Assembly: GCA_026120035.1 (NCBI GenBank)
Contig: JALRME010000052.1
Location: 111,859 to 175,858, forward strand
From: Coleophoma eucalyptorum
Lineage: Eukaryota; Ascomycota; Leotiomycetes; Helotiales; Dermateaceae
Reading direction: 5' to 3'
Length of the DNA: 64,000 nucleotides
A program made the translations under genes and the position numbers. The notes under the pieces were generated by a model. It saw only the letters and a list, made by a program, of their open reading frames with translations, was not told the DNA's origin and did no database searches. Of this stretch, positions 46,932 to 59,717 are shown in pieces. The first letter of the stretch is position 1, and every line of letters begins with the position of its first letter.

Positions 46932-48086
46932 TTAATATGTACCTAGGATTGGTTTGCTTGATAAAGGAATAGGAGGAGGAACATCATCCGCCTTAACACT
47001 AATCCCTGAAAGTTCTGCCTTCTTCTTCGGTCTAGGGGGAGGAGCCTTCTTAGCTACTAACGCGGTATCTGACTTCCACCCCGTTGCGACCTGCTCACCA
47101 TACCGCCCAGCAAAAGTTTTTGACGTCGATGCAATATTCTGATTATTAACACCAAATGATGTGGCCGCATTTTCCTGAAGGGACGACGTAGTGCGTAGAA
47201 GAGCTTGCTTTTCTGTCCATGTTGTCCCTTTCGTTGGTGTTTCTGCATTTGGAGTCGACATCCCCATACGGGCAAAACGAGATTGCAATTCGCTGAGTTG
47301 GGGGTTATCCGACACAGTAGATGGAGCATTAGATGATGTACTACTAGCAACTCTTGCTGGCAATGGTGGCCTTCCTCCAGCGGTTGGCGGCAAAGAAGGA
47401 GATGGGGTGCTGTTCTGCCTAGAAGGGAGCCGTGGTGGAAGTGCCGGTCTCGGTTTGGGCAGTGATGGAGCTGTATTTCTGATCACTATGGTTCCATCTG
47501 GAGCGCTGCTTCTTGCGACGGGAGGTGCGAATTGACTCGTTGATAGACCAGTGGTATCAGTTCTATAAGATGTAGGAAGTCCGGAGGCACCCTCTCCTCC
47601 TTGCTCTAATCTTAGTCGTTTCTCTTCTCTTTCAAGTCTCCGCTGCTCTCTCTCCATTGCCTCTTCCTCTTTCTCGCGCTGAATTCTCTTTTCTTCTCTG
47701 GCGCGGTACTCAGCAGGCGACAGGGGACCCTTCTGAGATACTGTCGGAGCCTCTCGTTCAGCTCTTTCAGTGCCGTAGAAATTGGCATTCTTTGGCGGTG
47801 GCGCGAATAATGCTGGGTCCTTCAACGTGGACAGCGGAGCAGCGACACGATCGTCCGCATCTTGATCAGTACCTTTCCTTTTCCCTGCAAGACTAGTGGC
47901 CTGTAGTTCTTAGTATGCGATACATCACACCTCTGGCCCCTTATCTTTCCAAAAAGAACTGACCTTGTTTCGTAACCCTAGGCCTGTGATAGAGCTTCCC
48001 TGCTGTTTGGGCTTTGAAGAAGAAGAATCATTCGACTTTCCCAGCCCTACTTTGTTCCTCAGCCCCAGACCCGTTATTGACGACAT
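46932..48086 (-). CDS. proline-rich coiled-coil protein, likely SH3 ligand
   Basis: Exons 48086-47964 and 47900-46932 give 363 aa. The N-terminus repeats SSITGLGLRNK twice (residues 2-12 and 31-41). KDPALFAPPPKN follows, then a charged helix predicted as coiled coil (REEKRIQREKEEEAMEREQR), then a long disordered part with polyproline SH3-type motifs (PALPPRLPSR, PPLPAR, KKAPPPRPKKK, PPPIPLSSKP). From memory this layout matches the N-terminal half of fungal transglutaminase-like cytokinesis proteins, in which a catalytic domain starts soon after PLSSKP. Here the frame ends at ILGTY with a possible donor (G|GTACAT) but no recognisable next exon. The gene is thus either a short relative or a truncated copy. 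Confident as coding, not as to role. Confidence 0.8.
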
Positions 48087-49880
48087 GATAATACGACGCG
48101 GAGGTTCCGGTCAATCACAATCCCTTAGAACGGGTGATGAGGAACGTCAAAATTAGCGGCATTTAGTAATTCTACCTCTAGTCCACATTTGTACTGAACG
48201 TCCGACGGGGGTGAGTGGTATTGAGCTACCTCTAACCCGATCAAGGCATAAACCGAAACTATTTCGTTTCACCCCGTTCGTCTTCACCCCACAATTAACG
48301 TAAATATCCGTATATAATACATGTCCATGCATGATGTAATCCTTCGACAATTCCTTTATAACCTATCCTGTAGCACATTTGTTCCATCTCAGAATCTAGC
48401 AATTACACGCCTCGTAGAAGACATTAACTGTAGATAATAGTTTGACTTCCGTCAACGAGAAAGCATTAGTATCACGTGATACTCGCACACGAGCAGTTGT
48501 AAATTTAAACCAATGGAAAGGTGAGCCAAAACGGTCTGCACTTGAATTTAGAGGTGGTGAAAGCACATGACTACTCAGCCAAATCGCAGAGATTATAATT
48601 ATGATACGAGTTTACATTAAAGCTTAGCAAATCGATAAAAAATATAGACGTCTTTCGTATGTTAGACTCACAGCCAATCTATCTGAAAGAGAAGGTGAAG
48701 ATGATATACGATTACTAAGCGTTTATCTCTACAAGAGAAAAGTCAGCATAGCACGTGATGTTTTAAACTCCATCCACCACCACGTGATTTACTTCTGCTC
48801 TACCTTCCTACCTGGAGGCTATAAGGCAGATTAAGAGAAGTAACCAATAGCTATATACTCTACATACAGAATTTTACAGAATTTCATCTAGTTAAAGATT
48901 GAATGAAGAAGATACCTTGGTTTCTTAACGAAATCCTTAGCTCTAGTGGAATGCACATGAAAGAAACTGTCATAATTCGTACATCTAGATTGCACCTAGG
49001 CTATTCTAACGTGAAAAGGGAATGGAGATACTCAGCGGCTTAATTAGTCATCACGATAGCCATTCTAGAGAATTCCCTTTGCGGTTGATCAAGAACAATT
49101 GTATGGATAAAAAACCTCAAGTATATTTGACAAGCTAATATCCTTCAACCTGTCCAAAACTCTAGCATCGAAGATAGTACACATACTAAGTCCGTTCTCG
49201 TTTTTGATTTCTTTATCATCATCACTAGTTCCAAGTATATCAAAGTAAGCCGCGACAGCTCCTATGTACTTATTCTCCAAAACTCGAGGTACTTGTCCTC
49301 AGTACGATTTACTGACACTCCCTGGACAATTTTTATGCATTAACACCTTGACAACCGTTCCAGAATCAAAATTATCAACATGTCGTTAAATCTACTGGTA
49401 CGGAGGTCAGCATGAAAACTTGAACCCACAAAGTTGTCTTTTGCAGTTGAGAATAGCTTGGTTTCCTCTTCTCTGCACCCCGCCCCCCCAAATTTCATAC
49501 ACAGATCAATAATCCTTGGGGTGCGATCACTCCAAAGGTCACAAATCTAGACATGTCGATAGTGGCGACTGTTAATGTCTCTTAGGCTAGTGGGAGCGCG
49601 TAAGAAAGGCTAAGTTGAACTATTACTAACGCTATACGTGAAGAAACTTATAAATGAAAATGCATTAGTTGCTATAATGCGGCTTAACATGAGTTGGTCT
49701 TTTACCTTCAGTGACCATCGCAGCAAGTCATGAAAGCAGAAGAGAAGCATAAGGCAATAGAATACTCTCGAAAAGAACAGTCCTAAGAGATGCAGCTAGC
49801 TGTAGGTATAAATACAGAAGATTCAAACCCCAAGACTAGCCTGAAAGTCTTAAAGGCCTTCTCCAAAGATCCTCGCTTCT
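48087..49880. other. intergenic, no gene seen
   Basis: About 1.8 kb. CACGTGAT-type words occur at about 48474, 48754 and 48782. Frame 49089-49280 (-) has no recognised product. Nothing else is seen. Confidence 0.5.
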
Positions 49881-50455
49881 TTAAAGTTGAATTTTCTTTG
49901 TAGCACGCGTTCCTGCAATATCGAAGTCTATTTCCAAAGCAGTAGCGAGAGCAACAAGGGATTGCATCACCCTATATAAAATCAGTTTTATGTCAAGCGT
50001 GATAAGCAGGAAAAATAAGCTTACCCGCCAAGATATCCCATTACCAACGCGATTAGGCTCTCAGCCCTATCTGCTCTTGGTCTCTTCCAAGTCGCAATAT
50101 AAACTGCGATAAGCACGGCTGTCGCACAGATGGCATCAGCTAGTGCAGCTGCTACCACTCCTGGTCTCCGGCCTTCCTTCCAGGTAACCCTGACCCCGAA
50201 GAGCAGGCCAGCTAGGTTGGCTCCAAAGCTCAAAGAAAGTATAATACATGGCCAAAAAATAATATGGCGCTGAGCGGTGCGACTCAGGAATGATATGGCG
50301 ACAACCGGGTACAAAATGAGAATAACCAGACGGAGAAATGTCGTTGCTCTGATCGTACGTGCTCCAGCCGTCAGGCTGACATCGCCGCTTTGATTTGTAA
50401 GGCGTTGAGGGAGGGGCGACCTGGGCTGGATTAGGGGTGTAGAGGATGAGTTCAT
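49881..50455 (-). CDS. four-helix membrane protein, unknown
   Basis: Exons 50455-50025 and 49971-49881 give 173 aa. After a polar head of about 38 residues come four hydrophobic segments: LRLVILILYPVVAISFL, HIIFWPCIILSLSFGANLAG, VVAAALADAICATAVLIAVY and LIALVMGYLGG, with VMQSLVALATALEID coded by exon 2. The frame is open upstream to 50623, but Met 50455 (MNSSSTPLIQ) is the best start, since the upstream part looks like leader. The layout resembles small fungal MARVEL-like proteins; I cannot assign it. Confidence 0.72.
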
Positions 50456-51535
50456 TATGCGCGACCTGAGGATCTGCTGGATACGGATAGTTTGTGTAGT
50501 TTCGATATCTGGCTGATGAATTGAAAGGAGCACAACACGTTTATCAGCAAGATATTTCTTGTCCTTTAGTAGAATTAACTGTGGGTATAATACGAACATG
50601 GAACAGCACAGCCTAAGCAGCACAGCCTTAATTTGTGCTTATAGTGGATTTTCCGGGTGCCGGCTCTGATCAGAGCCAATCTCTCTACAGGGATCTGCAA
50701 CAAAGCTTGACATAAGAAAACAGTGGGCCTATTTCATAATTCTTTTCCCTAAAGGTTAAGCACTCAATTTATCCTTCACGATATTATGTCCCTTTTTTCT
50801 ACCACAAATCAGGTTTGTCGTGCTATGACAGTTACCTATTGCCTTTTTGGCCAGTACGCGGCGTGAAGGCCAAAATGCGTGGCAGCTTGCAAGCTCTAGA
50901 GGACAGGGAAAACAGGGAAACTTCGGCGCCGGCAACGACGCAGCAGGTGATAGCATGTCATGTCAGTAATGATATTTAGAAGACGAGACGAAAGATGTGG
51001 AGGTTGTGTATGAAAGGCGAAGAGGTAATCCCTTTCTATGCAAGCAATTACTGAGGCCGTACTAAACAGAGTCTCTTTGGCTGACTAATAGCTTATAAAT
51101 GCCCTGACCTGGGATCAGGAAATGACAGAGGTGGTTGCTGGAGAGAATCACGTCACAATCATGAGGATTTGAGGTCAGAACCCAAAGCCGAGTTAGATAA
51201 GTAGGAAAAGATAGCGAAATATGCCATTTTCACAGCTCCTTGAAAAGTGTTGCTTTCGGTGCCGACTCATACTACGTGATAATTCCCTGGTAAGTAGCTT
51301 TCATACCACGCAATAGACGCGATATCTATCTTATGGCGGAGAATTTGTCTCGGTATCTTATCAAATACGTTTCAATGTGCTTTTGTTATATTTATACAAT
51401 TAATTATATAACCTTAATCTAAATTCTAAAGGGTATAGTTACGTAGCTTTACTAATCGTTGCACTTAAATATATACTTCAACCCTTAAATCACCACACTA
51501 TATAGGTGACTTTCTAGTCCGGTTGCTCTTCATAT
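50456..51535. other. intergenic, no gene seen
   Basis: No supported gene; short minus-strand frame 50756-50956 has no domain. AT-rich DNA before 51,500 probably holds the terminator of the Agd3-like gene. Confidence 0.5.
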
Positions 51536-54016
51536 CTACCACGGAACTGGAGCAGACAATGTGAATGTCACAGGCTGCCCTGACATCGTAACCCAGATGG
51601 TCAATGGATCATTTCCAACCTTTTCCGTAGTAAAGCCCTTGGTGTCGGTTACTGATGCAGGGAATGTAACCGGAATAGGCACGGAGCAAGTGTTGCCATT
51701 AGTAGTGAGAGTGACACCGGTGATTGTTTGTGCAGTTGGATTGGTTGTATACGTCATTTGAGGTCCGCATTGATCTGCTGTCATACGGTTCAAGAAAGCT
51801 GTAGAGATCTAGATTCATCTTATTAGTCTCTAAATATCTAATATACTCAATAAGGGGTAACTCACATCGTCATGTTTCAAGGTGATAAGAGGCCAGTTCA
51901 CTAGCCGCAGCATCTCCTGAACCACAGTTTCGACCCACATAGAGATAAGGGCTAGCTGTTTAGTTTGGCCATTGATTGTAATAGAGTCCACGTCAACATT
52001 TCTTAAGTTGGCTTGATGGAACATATATGGGTCGTGTCTTAAGGCCATCAAATTTCTTGTGGTACCCGTTCTCTCTAGGTCAAGTAAGGCATAAATGTCG
52101 CCCGAACCGGAAGAAGTCCCAATCCACTCGTTAACGGTGCAGTTGGCACTGTCACAGTTATAATAGATCCTGGTAGCAAATCGAGGAGTATACTGCATTC
52201 CATCGTATCCATAATTGTCAACACTTGAAATAAGTGGCCAATGCTCATTCTGGCTGTTCAACAATACGGGCCGAGTATTATCTCCGACACAGCTTGTGAG
52301 TCCATTGGTAGCCCAAGCACGTAGAGCATCTCCATTGTGGAGACCAGTAATAGCTGGCGGAATAAGACCTTTAGGACTGAAATACTTTGCCTGATCTAGA
52401 CCGGTTTGCTTGAGCCAGGCTTGATTCCAGCTGATCTCGTAGTTGATGTCAGAGAATGTCGCATTATCCTCACTTTCGTGGCTGAATGTATGCGATACGT
52501 GGGCGAAGACGTCCCTATTTGCAGGAGTTGTCCACCATACAAGCATAGGATCGGCCTGAGTGCACGCTGTGGTATATGGGTAAGTGGCAGCTGGGGGGTT
52601 CCAAATGCTTGTCCCAGTGCCGAGTGGCTTCTGGAATTCTAGATCTGTTAAGATCTGGGTCGAATATTGAATTGGACCACCAGGGCAAAGACTGCTATTG
52701 GTAGTTGCTGATTGAATAATATTTCCGTTTCCGTTATGGCCAACTTCCATGATGTATTTACTTCCAGGGGTTAACTTTGTATTGAGAGTTGCCATCCAAT
52801 TCCTGACTCCATCGAGATCAGTTGTGCGGAGGCGGAAAATATTTCCAGCCGGCCAATACATCGCGGATGCGAGGAACATATCATCGATTTGAGTACTAAA
52901 GTAGGTACGACGGAAACCAGAATAAAGACCTCTAGTAGCCCAGTGAATCCAGGCATGCTGGAGAAAGTTGGAAGTTTGACTCCAGGATGTACCAAACGGA
53001 ATGAAGAACACCATCTGTTGTCGACCAGTAGGAAAAGTGTTAATAACACCAGCTGTAGTTACTGTTGGAAATCCAGTGCCGACACCGTACTGAGCGAATT
53101 CCGTAGCAATGGTGGAATCTGTAATGGTTGCTGGATAATGGTACAGGCCACTTGTACTTAACGTTGCACCAGTCAGCAAGCCAGCAGTAGGAAAGGCTGA
53201 ACTGTTGCTTATTGAAATGGTCTGGTCTCCGCTTGAACAACATCCTGGTCCAGACGTATCGGTAGCACTCACGGCCACCGTGCCAGAAGCAGAAGATGGA
53301 TACACGTCCAAACGAACCATACGTACTCCAAAGGTCAATTGATATGCGTACAGAGCTGCCCACTGATCGTTTGTCAGGGCACTGTTGAAGCCGGCTGAGC
53401 CATAATCGTAGCTGACTTCGGAGAGAACAACAATAGCACCAAAGTTGCCGATGGTGGCACTGCTATTCAGGACGGGTAAGGTGGCTCCTGCTGAGGGCAC
53501 GAGGAGAACCTGGTAAGGAATTCGATAACCATTCAAACCAGAATATCCGTTGTAAGCACTGCCGGCGTCGCGGGCAATAATCAATACTGTGCTGTTAACG
53601 CTTGTTGCTACAATGTTGCTCGTGATATTGGCCGACACTGTTACGTTGGAGGCCACGGTGGTGTTCGTATTGACTGTTGTTCCATTGATGACGACCGCTA
53701 CGGTTGAAACAGCAGATGGTGCAACAGAAGCGCCGACATTTACATTGCTGTGGCCGACACTTTCAGTTGCAACTGCAAGTGCGGTTAGATTTGTGGCAGC
53801 ACTGGAAATTTTGGCGGTGGAAGAGCTCAGGATACTACTTGCTGTAGTCTTAGCGGTGCTTGAGGTAGTCGTGATTTTCGCTGTGCTCGTCGCACTTATG
53901 CTCGTACTAGTAGTCTTCAGACTAGTACTACTAGTAGTACTAGTAGTTGACGTAGGGGAAAGAGCACTCCCTATGAAACCTAACAGGCCATTGAGGATAT
54001 TCGCAGCGTTCACCAT
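51536..54016 (-). CDS. agd3: Agd3-like exopolysaccharide deacetylase (CE18, CBM87)
   Basis: Exons 54016-51866 and 51808-51536 give 807 aa. A hydrophobic N-terminus (ILNGLLGFIGSAL) is followed by a Ser/Thr-rich stretch of about 60 residues, then the CBM87-like region (IVVLSEVSYDYGSAGFN, AALYAYQLTFGVRMVRLDVY), the deacetylase barrel with the metal-site motifs QIDDMFLAS and HVSHTFSHES, and a short C-terminal beta domain (exon 2). This is the layout of Aspergillus Agd3, an extracellular metal-dependent enzyme that removes acetyl groups from galactosaminogalactan, making the polymer cationic and adhesive. None of the other genes of the Aspergillus GAG cluster (epimerase Uge3, synthase Gtb3, hydrolases Sph3/Ega3) is seen here. 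The choice of acceptor at 51809 gives DISTAFLNRMTADQCG, as in relatives. Confidence 0.92.
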
Positions 54017-55699
54017 GATGACGACAGCGCGTGAGTTTTGATACAGGCTTGATTATTGGGATATTTTGATCAGGAGGTGAGGAACATGGTACAACGGCTT
54101 CTACTTATAATTGAATAGTAAATGGATAGTTGTCTCGCCCTTATACCTAGCAAGCCGAATAAACTCTGACACGAAAGCACTGGTGGCAATTGTTCCCTTC
54201 GCCGGGGCTGGGTAACTCAGCCGGAAAGGTGTTAGGTATAAGGCCCTAGCCGGATCATTATGAACAAGCTGGATGTAAACAGAAAACCTTGTGGTGAAGA
54301 ATCGTCGGTTTATCTCGATGTCTATCATGAAGTTGTAACCGGTAGCGACACCTTAACCGATGCATCCAACTAGCAGCACCCCAACCCCGCGACGCAATGC
54401 CACTAACCATTGGCCAAGGACACTTTGGTCCTGCATGCGGAACGACATCATTCGGACCCATTCATTCAGTTTCGTTCGTGTCGGTATTGTACTGCGCTCA
54501 CATTTCCCACTGGACATTGCTATTTTCCGTCCGTAGGAGAGTCGGGGAGATTTTCGTTGGTTGTACTGTTTTCGATGCCATCCGACAAAATGGGCAAATC
54601 ACGTGGCTATACTCACCAGCTTGCAGGGCATTTGCGAGGCTGGTAGAATTCCAGTGAGCATCAAGTTCGTCCGTATTAGCTTAGTTGCCTCGTGGTTATG
54701 ATAACTGTTGGAGTAAGTTAGGTCTTTGCCGCAAACGATCATGCACAAAATCGGCTTCTTTTTCAACGTCACCTCCCTACAATCAATCATTCCTAACATT
54801 ACTTGCCCAGTAGCTAGAACCGATATCCAAAGAAGACTACACCTTGGTCTTAACGCACTCGCGACTGTTTCATATATGGTATTCCTGGCTGCCGCCGCGC
54901 ACCGCCAAAATCCATCCATCAGATTGAAGAACAGCAAGGCTATTGATGTGATCCAATGGCAAATCAGTGAGTAGTACGCCTCTAGGCATATGATGAATGC
55001 GACATCTTTTAACCTTTTGATTCCCACACTGCATTCGGAAAGATCGTCGGATTGTGGACGTCACATTACACAGAGAACATCAATCACAACCCCAAACCCC
55101 AAATTTAGGGGTTGGCTTGGCTGGTGACTTTATGTCAATCTCCACCGACCGACCGACCGACTTTTGAAATATTCAAAAACGATGGGACTAGTACTCGGGC
55201 TTTCATGGGGGATTGTTAGGGAAATTCTTCAGAATACTTTATTGTTGTTATGGTTGATTCCGGATTTTTCTAGGGAATGCTCCTGCTAAGGTAGATGCTA
55301 CACCTTGGTCGCACTTCAATATGTTCCATCTAGATCCCATTATAAAGAACTATGCAAGTAGTAACCTAGAATCAGGCCTGCTAGCAATTCTAGACCTATT
55401 CAACCCTTATAGTAGCTATTAGTCATTGTACGCTATATAATATTCTCAAGGTTATAAATATGGACTCCTTCCTACCACATATTAGAGCCAGTAATCTCCT
55501 GTTACACATTGCTCTTATGCTAGAAGCGCAGTGATGATAAAAATGGAAGATGACTCAATTTCCTTTTGGGAAAAGTTCCAAGTAGCCATAATATAGTTTT
55601 AACAAAAAATAAATGCAGTTTTTGCTAATGTATAAGAGACAGATGCATGCATCTTTATCCAATATTGTTTTGGTGTCTTTCACTGGCCCGCAGCTTCCG
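54017..55699. other. intergenic, no gene seen
   Basis: The Agd3-like gene's promoter lies at the left side. Frames of 75-142 codons occur on both strands between 54,100 and 55,060 and overlap each other; none has a domain. Confidence 0.5.
55144..55161. repeat. short CCGA/GACC microsatellite
   Basis: Four uninterrupted copies of a 4-base unit (CCGA). Confidence 0.8.
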
Positions 55700-56150
55700 C
55701 TCAAATGTTTTCTCCAAAGAATATTTCAATTCCCAAAAGAACCTGCGAGGCGCTCTTATTAATGTCATACTGGGGTTACCTAGCAACTGTTGAGACTGGT
55801 ATTGTGGGTATCTTTGCTAATTTATGTTCCAGTTCCAGAGCACTTGCCTTCGGTTTTCTACTGGTAGCCACTTCTGGAAAACGGAATACTGCTTTTGGTC
55901 CACTAATCAAGAAATCAGCAGCAAGAGATATCTCGGCGCCACCTGCGCAATTGCCTAGTTTTGCATAGCTGCAATGACCAGAGCTTTCGAGGAAGAACTC
56001 CGACAAGCAAGGTATTGTAAGAGGCCGAAAGAGTGGCAAAGTTATTTACCGAGCCAATCCTTGGTTCAAACGTTTGTTTTGGATTCTCTCTAGTACAAAA
56101 CGAACGGTTGCAGTAGCAGCTGGCGAGACTGGGAACCCTAGAATTCATAT
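55700..56150 (-). pseudogene. enoyl-CoA hydratase/isomerase relic
   Basis: One minus-strand frame reads GNCAGGAEISLAADFLISGP then KAVFRFPEVATS, which matches the oxyanion-hole and helix region of crotonase-fold enzymes (typically GxxxGGG.E.AL.CD...A....F..PE). The preceding ALVIAAMQN lies in another frame, so there is a shift at about 55965. After FPEVATS the text jumps to ALELEHKLAKIP, which belongs near the C-terminus in relatives, so the middle appears deleted. The frame stops at TAA 55776-55778. The gene is a broken fragment; the original enzyme would act on acyl-CoA thioesters. Confidence 0.65.
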
Positions 56151-56401
56151 ATCTCTTGGAAAATGTAAACGAAATAAATCAACTTTTAGAAATCTTTTTA
56201 AATTGATGTTATCTTCTAGAAGAATATTCATATTTATCAACTGAAGTACAACCACTATGAATGACACTCAATTATCATATTTAAGACTCTTATTTTTACA
56301 TCTATAATAAAATCTTCATCTCCCTAGATCTATCTATAGCCAATCGTTTCTGCTAGACAACCAAAGCATATTCCCCACTTCTTTTGTGGGTCTTGATTAA
56401 T

Positions 56402-58210
56402 TTAGTACAAAGGCAACTTGTAGGCATCGAAGGTGTAGTTGAAAGTGTCAATTGAGGCTTGGTCATACTCGCACACCATAGTGTTGTTATCAGTCCAGTA
56501 AGGACGAAGTGGCCAAGCGCAAAGTTGTGCATTGTCGCCTTTGTTATCTCCAAGGAGAACAGTGGCATTCAAGGTAGTTGGCTCGATGTTATTCTCGACC
56601 CAGTTGATCATAACCGCCAAATTGGTTTGTGGGAAGGGAGCGTTTGGTTCCAAGGAGTTAGTAGCACAATGGGCTGCACCAGGAACCAAGAAGAGGCGGT
56701 ACCATTTGGAGAGAGCCGCAGTACTTTCGTTAAATGACATGCTCGGGTACATGACTTGACGAACTGACTCATGCCAATGCACGGAGGAGCCAGTGGGGAT
56801 AGATGAATCCTGTTCTCCGTGGAAATGGATAATCTTACCGCCGTTCTCATACAGGGGAGTGAGATCAGCAAGAGTGGTTTGAAGAGAGTCGGCATACATC
56901 TCCATTCCTTGAGCCATGTAATCCCTCAAGACATCGTAGGTAATATCAGAAATTGAAGTCAAGGTGCTAACATCCTGAAGCTGCAGGAACTTGCCGATCC
57001 ATTCTGCACCGCTAGATGCAATACTCTAAATGAAATGGTTAGTCCCTGAGGGATGAAAATAGGCAATCTGGATCTAACTTACTAACTCCCATTGACCAGT
57101 CTCACTATTGTACTGTGTCTGGGCATCATTGAAACCGGCACCCATTTGGTATGAGATATAGGCACGGCGACCTTCAGAGTCATGAAGTCCATCCGTGATT
57201 ACTTGAGCAACCTTAACTGCTTCGGCAGTGACGGTTCCATTCTGTGCTGGTGTAGTAGTGGAAGTCTGGCGCTTGCCATAGCCGAGTCCTAGACTGCTAC
57301 TGGTTGAAGCAGCGCAGTAGTAAGATTTTCCAACAATCGAGCTCATATTAAATTGTAATTGGCAAAGGTCAGATCGAGAAACAACTCCATCAGTCTTTCC
57401 ATCAAGAGGATCGCAAGCTTCAATAGTTGCATTAACAATGGCGTCAAACTCGCATGTTGACGGATAGTAGCCAAGCGTTTCTTCAACAACGTTAGAGAAG
57501 ATATGGTTAGCCTGTTGCTGGCCGTATCGAAGTGCTGGAGCGCCGGCAATGATACCATCATACTCCACGCCGGCTCTCTGTGCCTGAGACCAACCCTCAC
57601 GGCCACCTTCGGAACATCCTTGGTAATAGGTGTAAAGTTTCGTGCCGTTGCTCGCGCTATAGAAGTTTTGAGTGAACTGCTTGCCGATCATAGTCATCTC
57701 CTTGATCGCTTGATATCCAAACATGTAGACGATAGGCCAGTTAATGGTTCCGTTAGCAAGGAGGAAGACATCATCGAAATCAACCGAGAACCCTCCAAAG
57801 CTTCCGTCAGTATATCCCGAGGCGGCTCCATACATGACACCACCCGGAGCAGACATGGATCCGGATTGAATCGCATATGCACCTCCTCCGGTGGCGAGGA
57901 ATCGATTGGCGTAATTAGATGGCGCCGGCATGTAGTATCCAAGGATGGTGGTGTCATCTAGGCCGTTGTGAGTGTATGTGAACGTAACATTGCAATAATC
58001 GATGGTGGCATCTGGAAAGAAAGTGCCGTCCGTGTTTGTTTCATTGTAGACTGCATTTGCCGTGACCGAATCGGTATTAATAGTGATTCCATTAAAGGAG
58101 CCATCGGCTGGTAGAGCCGAGGTGATGTAGGAAGTTGTGCAAACATCGGAGAGTGAAGCAGCTTGGGTAGTCGCCGCACCCACAGCGACGAGCAATGCAG
58201 TACTCCGCAT
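56402..58210 (-). CDS. secreted tannase / feruloyl esterase family enzyme
   Basis: Exons 58210-57083 and 57025-56402 give 583 aa. The signal peptide is STALLVAVGAATTQAAS. The catalytic triad is Ser200 in GCSEGGREG, Asp449 in HFHGEQDSSIP and His495 in PGAAHCA; Cys199 and Cys496 next to the Ser and His form the CS-D-HC disulphide typical of this family (PF07519). A C-rich lid segment (STCEFDAIVNATIEACDPLDG) and DGVVSRSDLC suggest the calcium-binding lid. Known members split ester bonds of gallotannins or of feruloylated plant cell-wall polysaccharides. Met 58210 is the start; the longer frame has no upstream ATG. Intron 57082-57026 is GTAAGT...TTTAG. Intact. Confidence 0.95.
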
Positions 58211-59717
58211 AATGTATGAAGACAATGATTGGAAGTAAAAGATTTAAACGAGGGTGAATGCAGGAGGGAGTGTGTACCTGACCAAAGGAGTTGATCCAGG
58301 AATCGAAGCCATTCGAGGGAACAAACCTACCCTTATAACCTCACCCTACGCGGCAAACAGCAAACCACAACTTCGCCAGCGCTTATGCTCAGCCTACCGA
58401 GATGGCCGGCGGAGCACGCAAATATGCGCACGCGGTTGATGATGGCGACTCATTATCTGAAAAAAGACCCTCAAATAAAGTAAATGGGCCATAATGATAG
58501 AGCACTGAGTCGCATGCTAAAGGACTCGTCATCGCTTGACACCATACCCGGGATGAACACCTTATTTCCATCGGCTAAAAAGAGCATTCCCAGATGACAA
58601 TAATGATCCACTGTGGGGGTAAAGCGAACAGATCGCCGCCAGGTCTCTCGACTCAAGGAGCCCTTGGCCAATAGTTAACTGAAAATCACTGTGGGCGAGA
58701 AGACAGGATATTGGTCGCGAATGCGTCGTACTCGGATTTCTGACCATCCCTCAGCAAATGCAGAAACGATGAAACATGAAACAAAGTTTATTTGGCTACA
58801 GGGGACGAACTATGGTTCTAGAGTCTCATGGTCAGGCTACTAAACCCCTCGGGGTGGTTCCCCGCCGTCTAGCAAGCGGCAATTCGTCGCTCTTGTCCTA
58901 TCTACGATGCTCCCCCTTGAGGTGTCCATCAAAAATCCACATAACCCAACGTTGAAGCATGCACTCGATTTAGCATTTTGAAATGCCGACTCCGCGCCGG
59001 CATTCGGTGACATCTTCGTCTGAATTTAGCGGAGACCACTGACGAAGTAGTGGAGGTCTTCACTCACCAAACTAGGCATGAATCTTCAGTCCTAAATTTC
59101 ACTGGCTCAGCTATATGAGGTGTAATTTTCGGGTCATTTTCGTCGGGGAATTAAACCTGACGTAAGTCACGTACACGTCCTAGTCCTTAGCACGTAGTGA
59201 AGCCAATTGACTGAATTGTTGAAATGTAGTCATCAGAGAATCACGGGGCGTATTGAAAAGAACAGAATGAGATGAGGCCTTCACCTTTGCTCGGTTGCAT
59301 AGTAAATACCAAACCACCCTTAACCTGGTCAGAGATGCAAGCAGTCGTGTTTATTCGGTGTGGACCAAGAAAGCATCGATCGGAACTACTGGTCTCTGGT
59401 AGCAGTAGTGGAGGGTTGTGTGGATCACTGGCAGAAAGACATGCTAGCAATCGTTTTTAAATCCTTCGTACCTTAGCAAAGGTACGAGTCTCTTACTTCG
59501 TAGCCCTGAGACTAAAGCGTACTAACAGTGTTTCTATACAGGCCCCCATTCACATTCGTCTTTCTTCATTCGTAAATTTACATCAATGCATCTAATTTAT
59601 CTACAAAACTCGATACGTCTTCGTAAAAATTTATGGAAGATAATGGACATACAGAAGTCGCCAACAATTCGCTTCGGGGCGTCTTAGGAACAACTTTAGC
59701 GATAAGTTGTGATGGGC
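58211..59717. other. intergenic, no gene seen
   Basis: Upstream flank of the tannase gene. Frames shorter than 70 codons overlap on both strands between 58,250 and 59,460; none is recognised. Confidence 0.5.

Noticed and set aside
53589..54041. Hydrophobic plus-strand frame of 150 codons
   Set aside because: It is the antisense of the Ser/Thr/Val-rich N-terminus of the Agd3-like protein; the complement of such codons reads as Leu/Val/Ala.
54599..55027. 142-codon minus-strand frame with hydrophobic stretches
   Set aside because: Composition is mixed, there is no recognisable family, and competing frames are open on the other strand.
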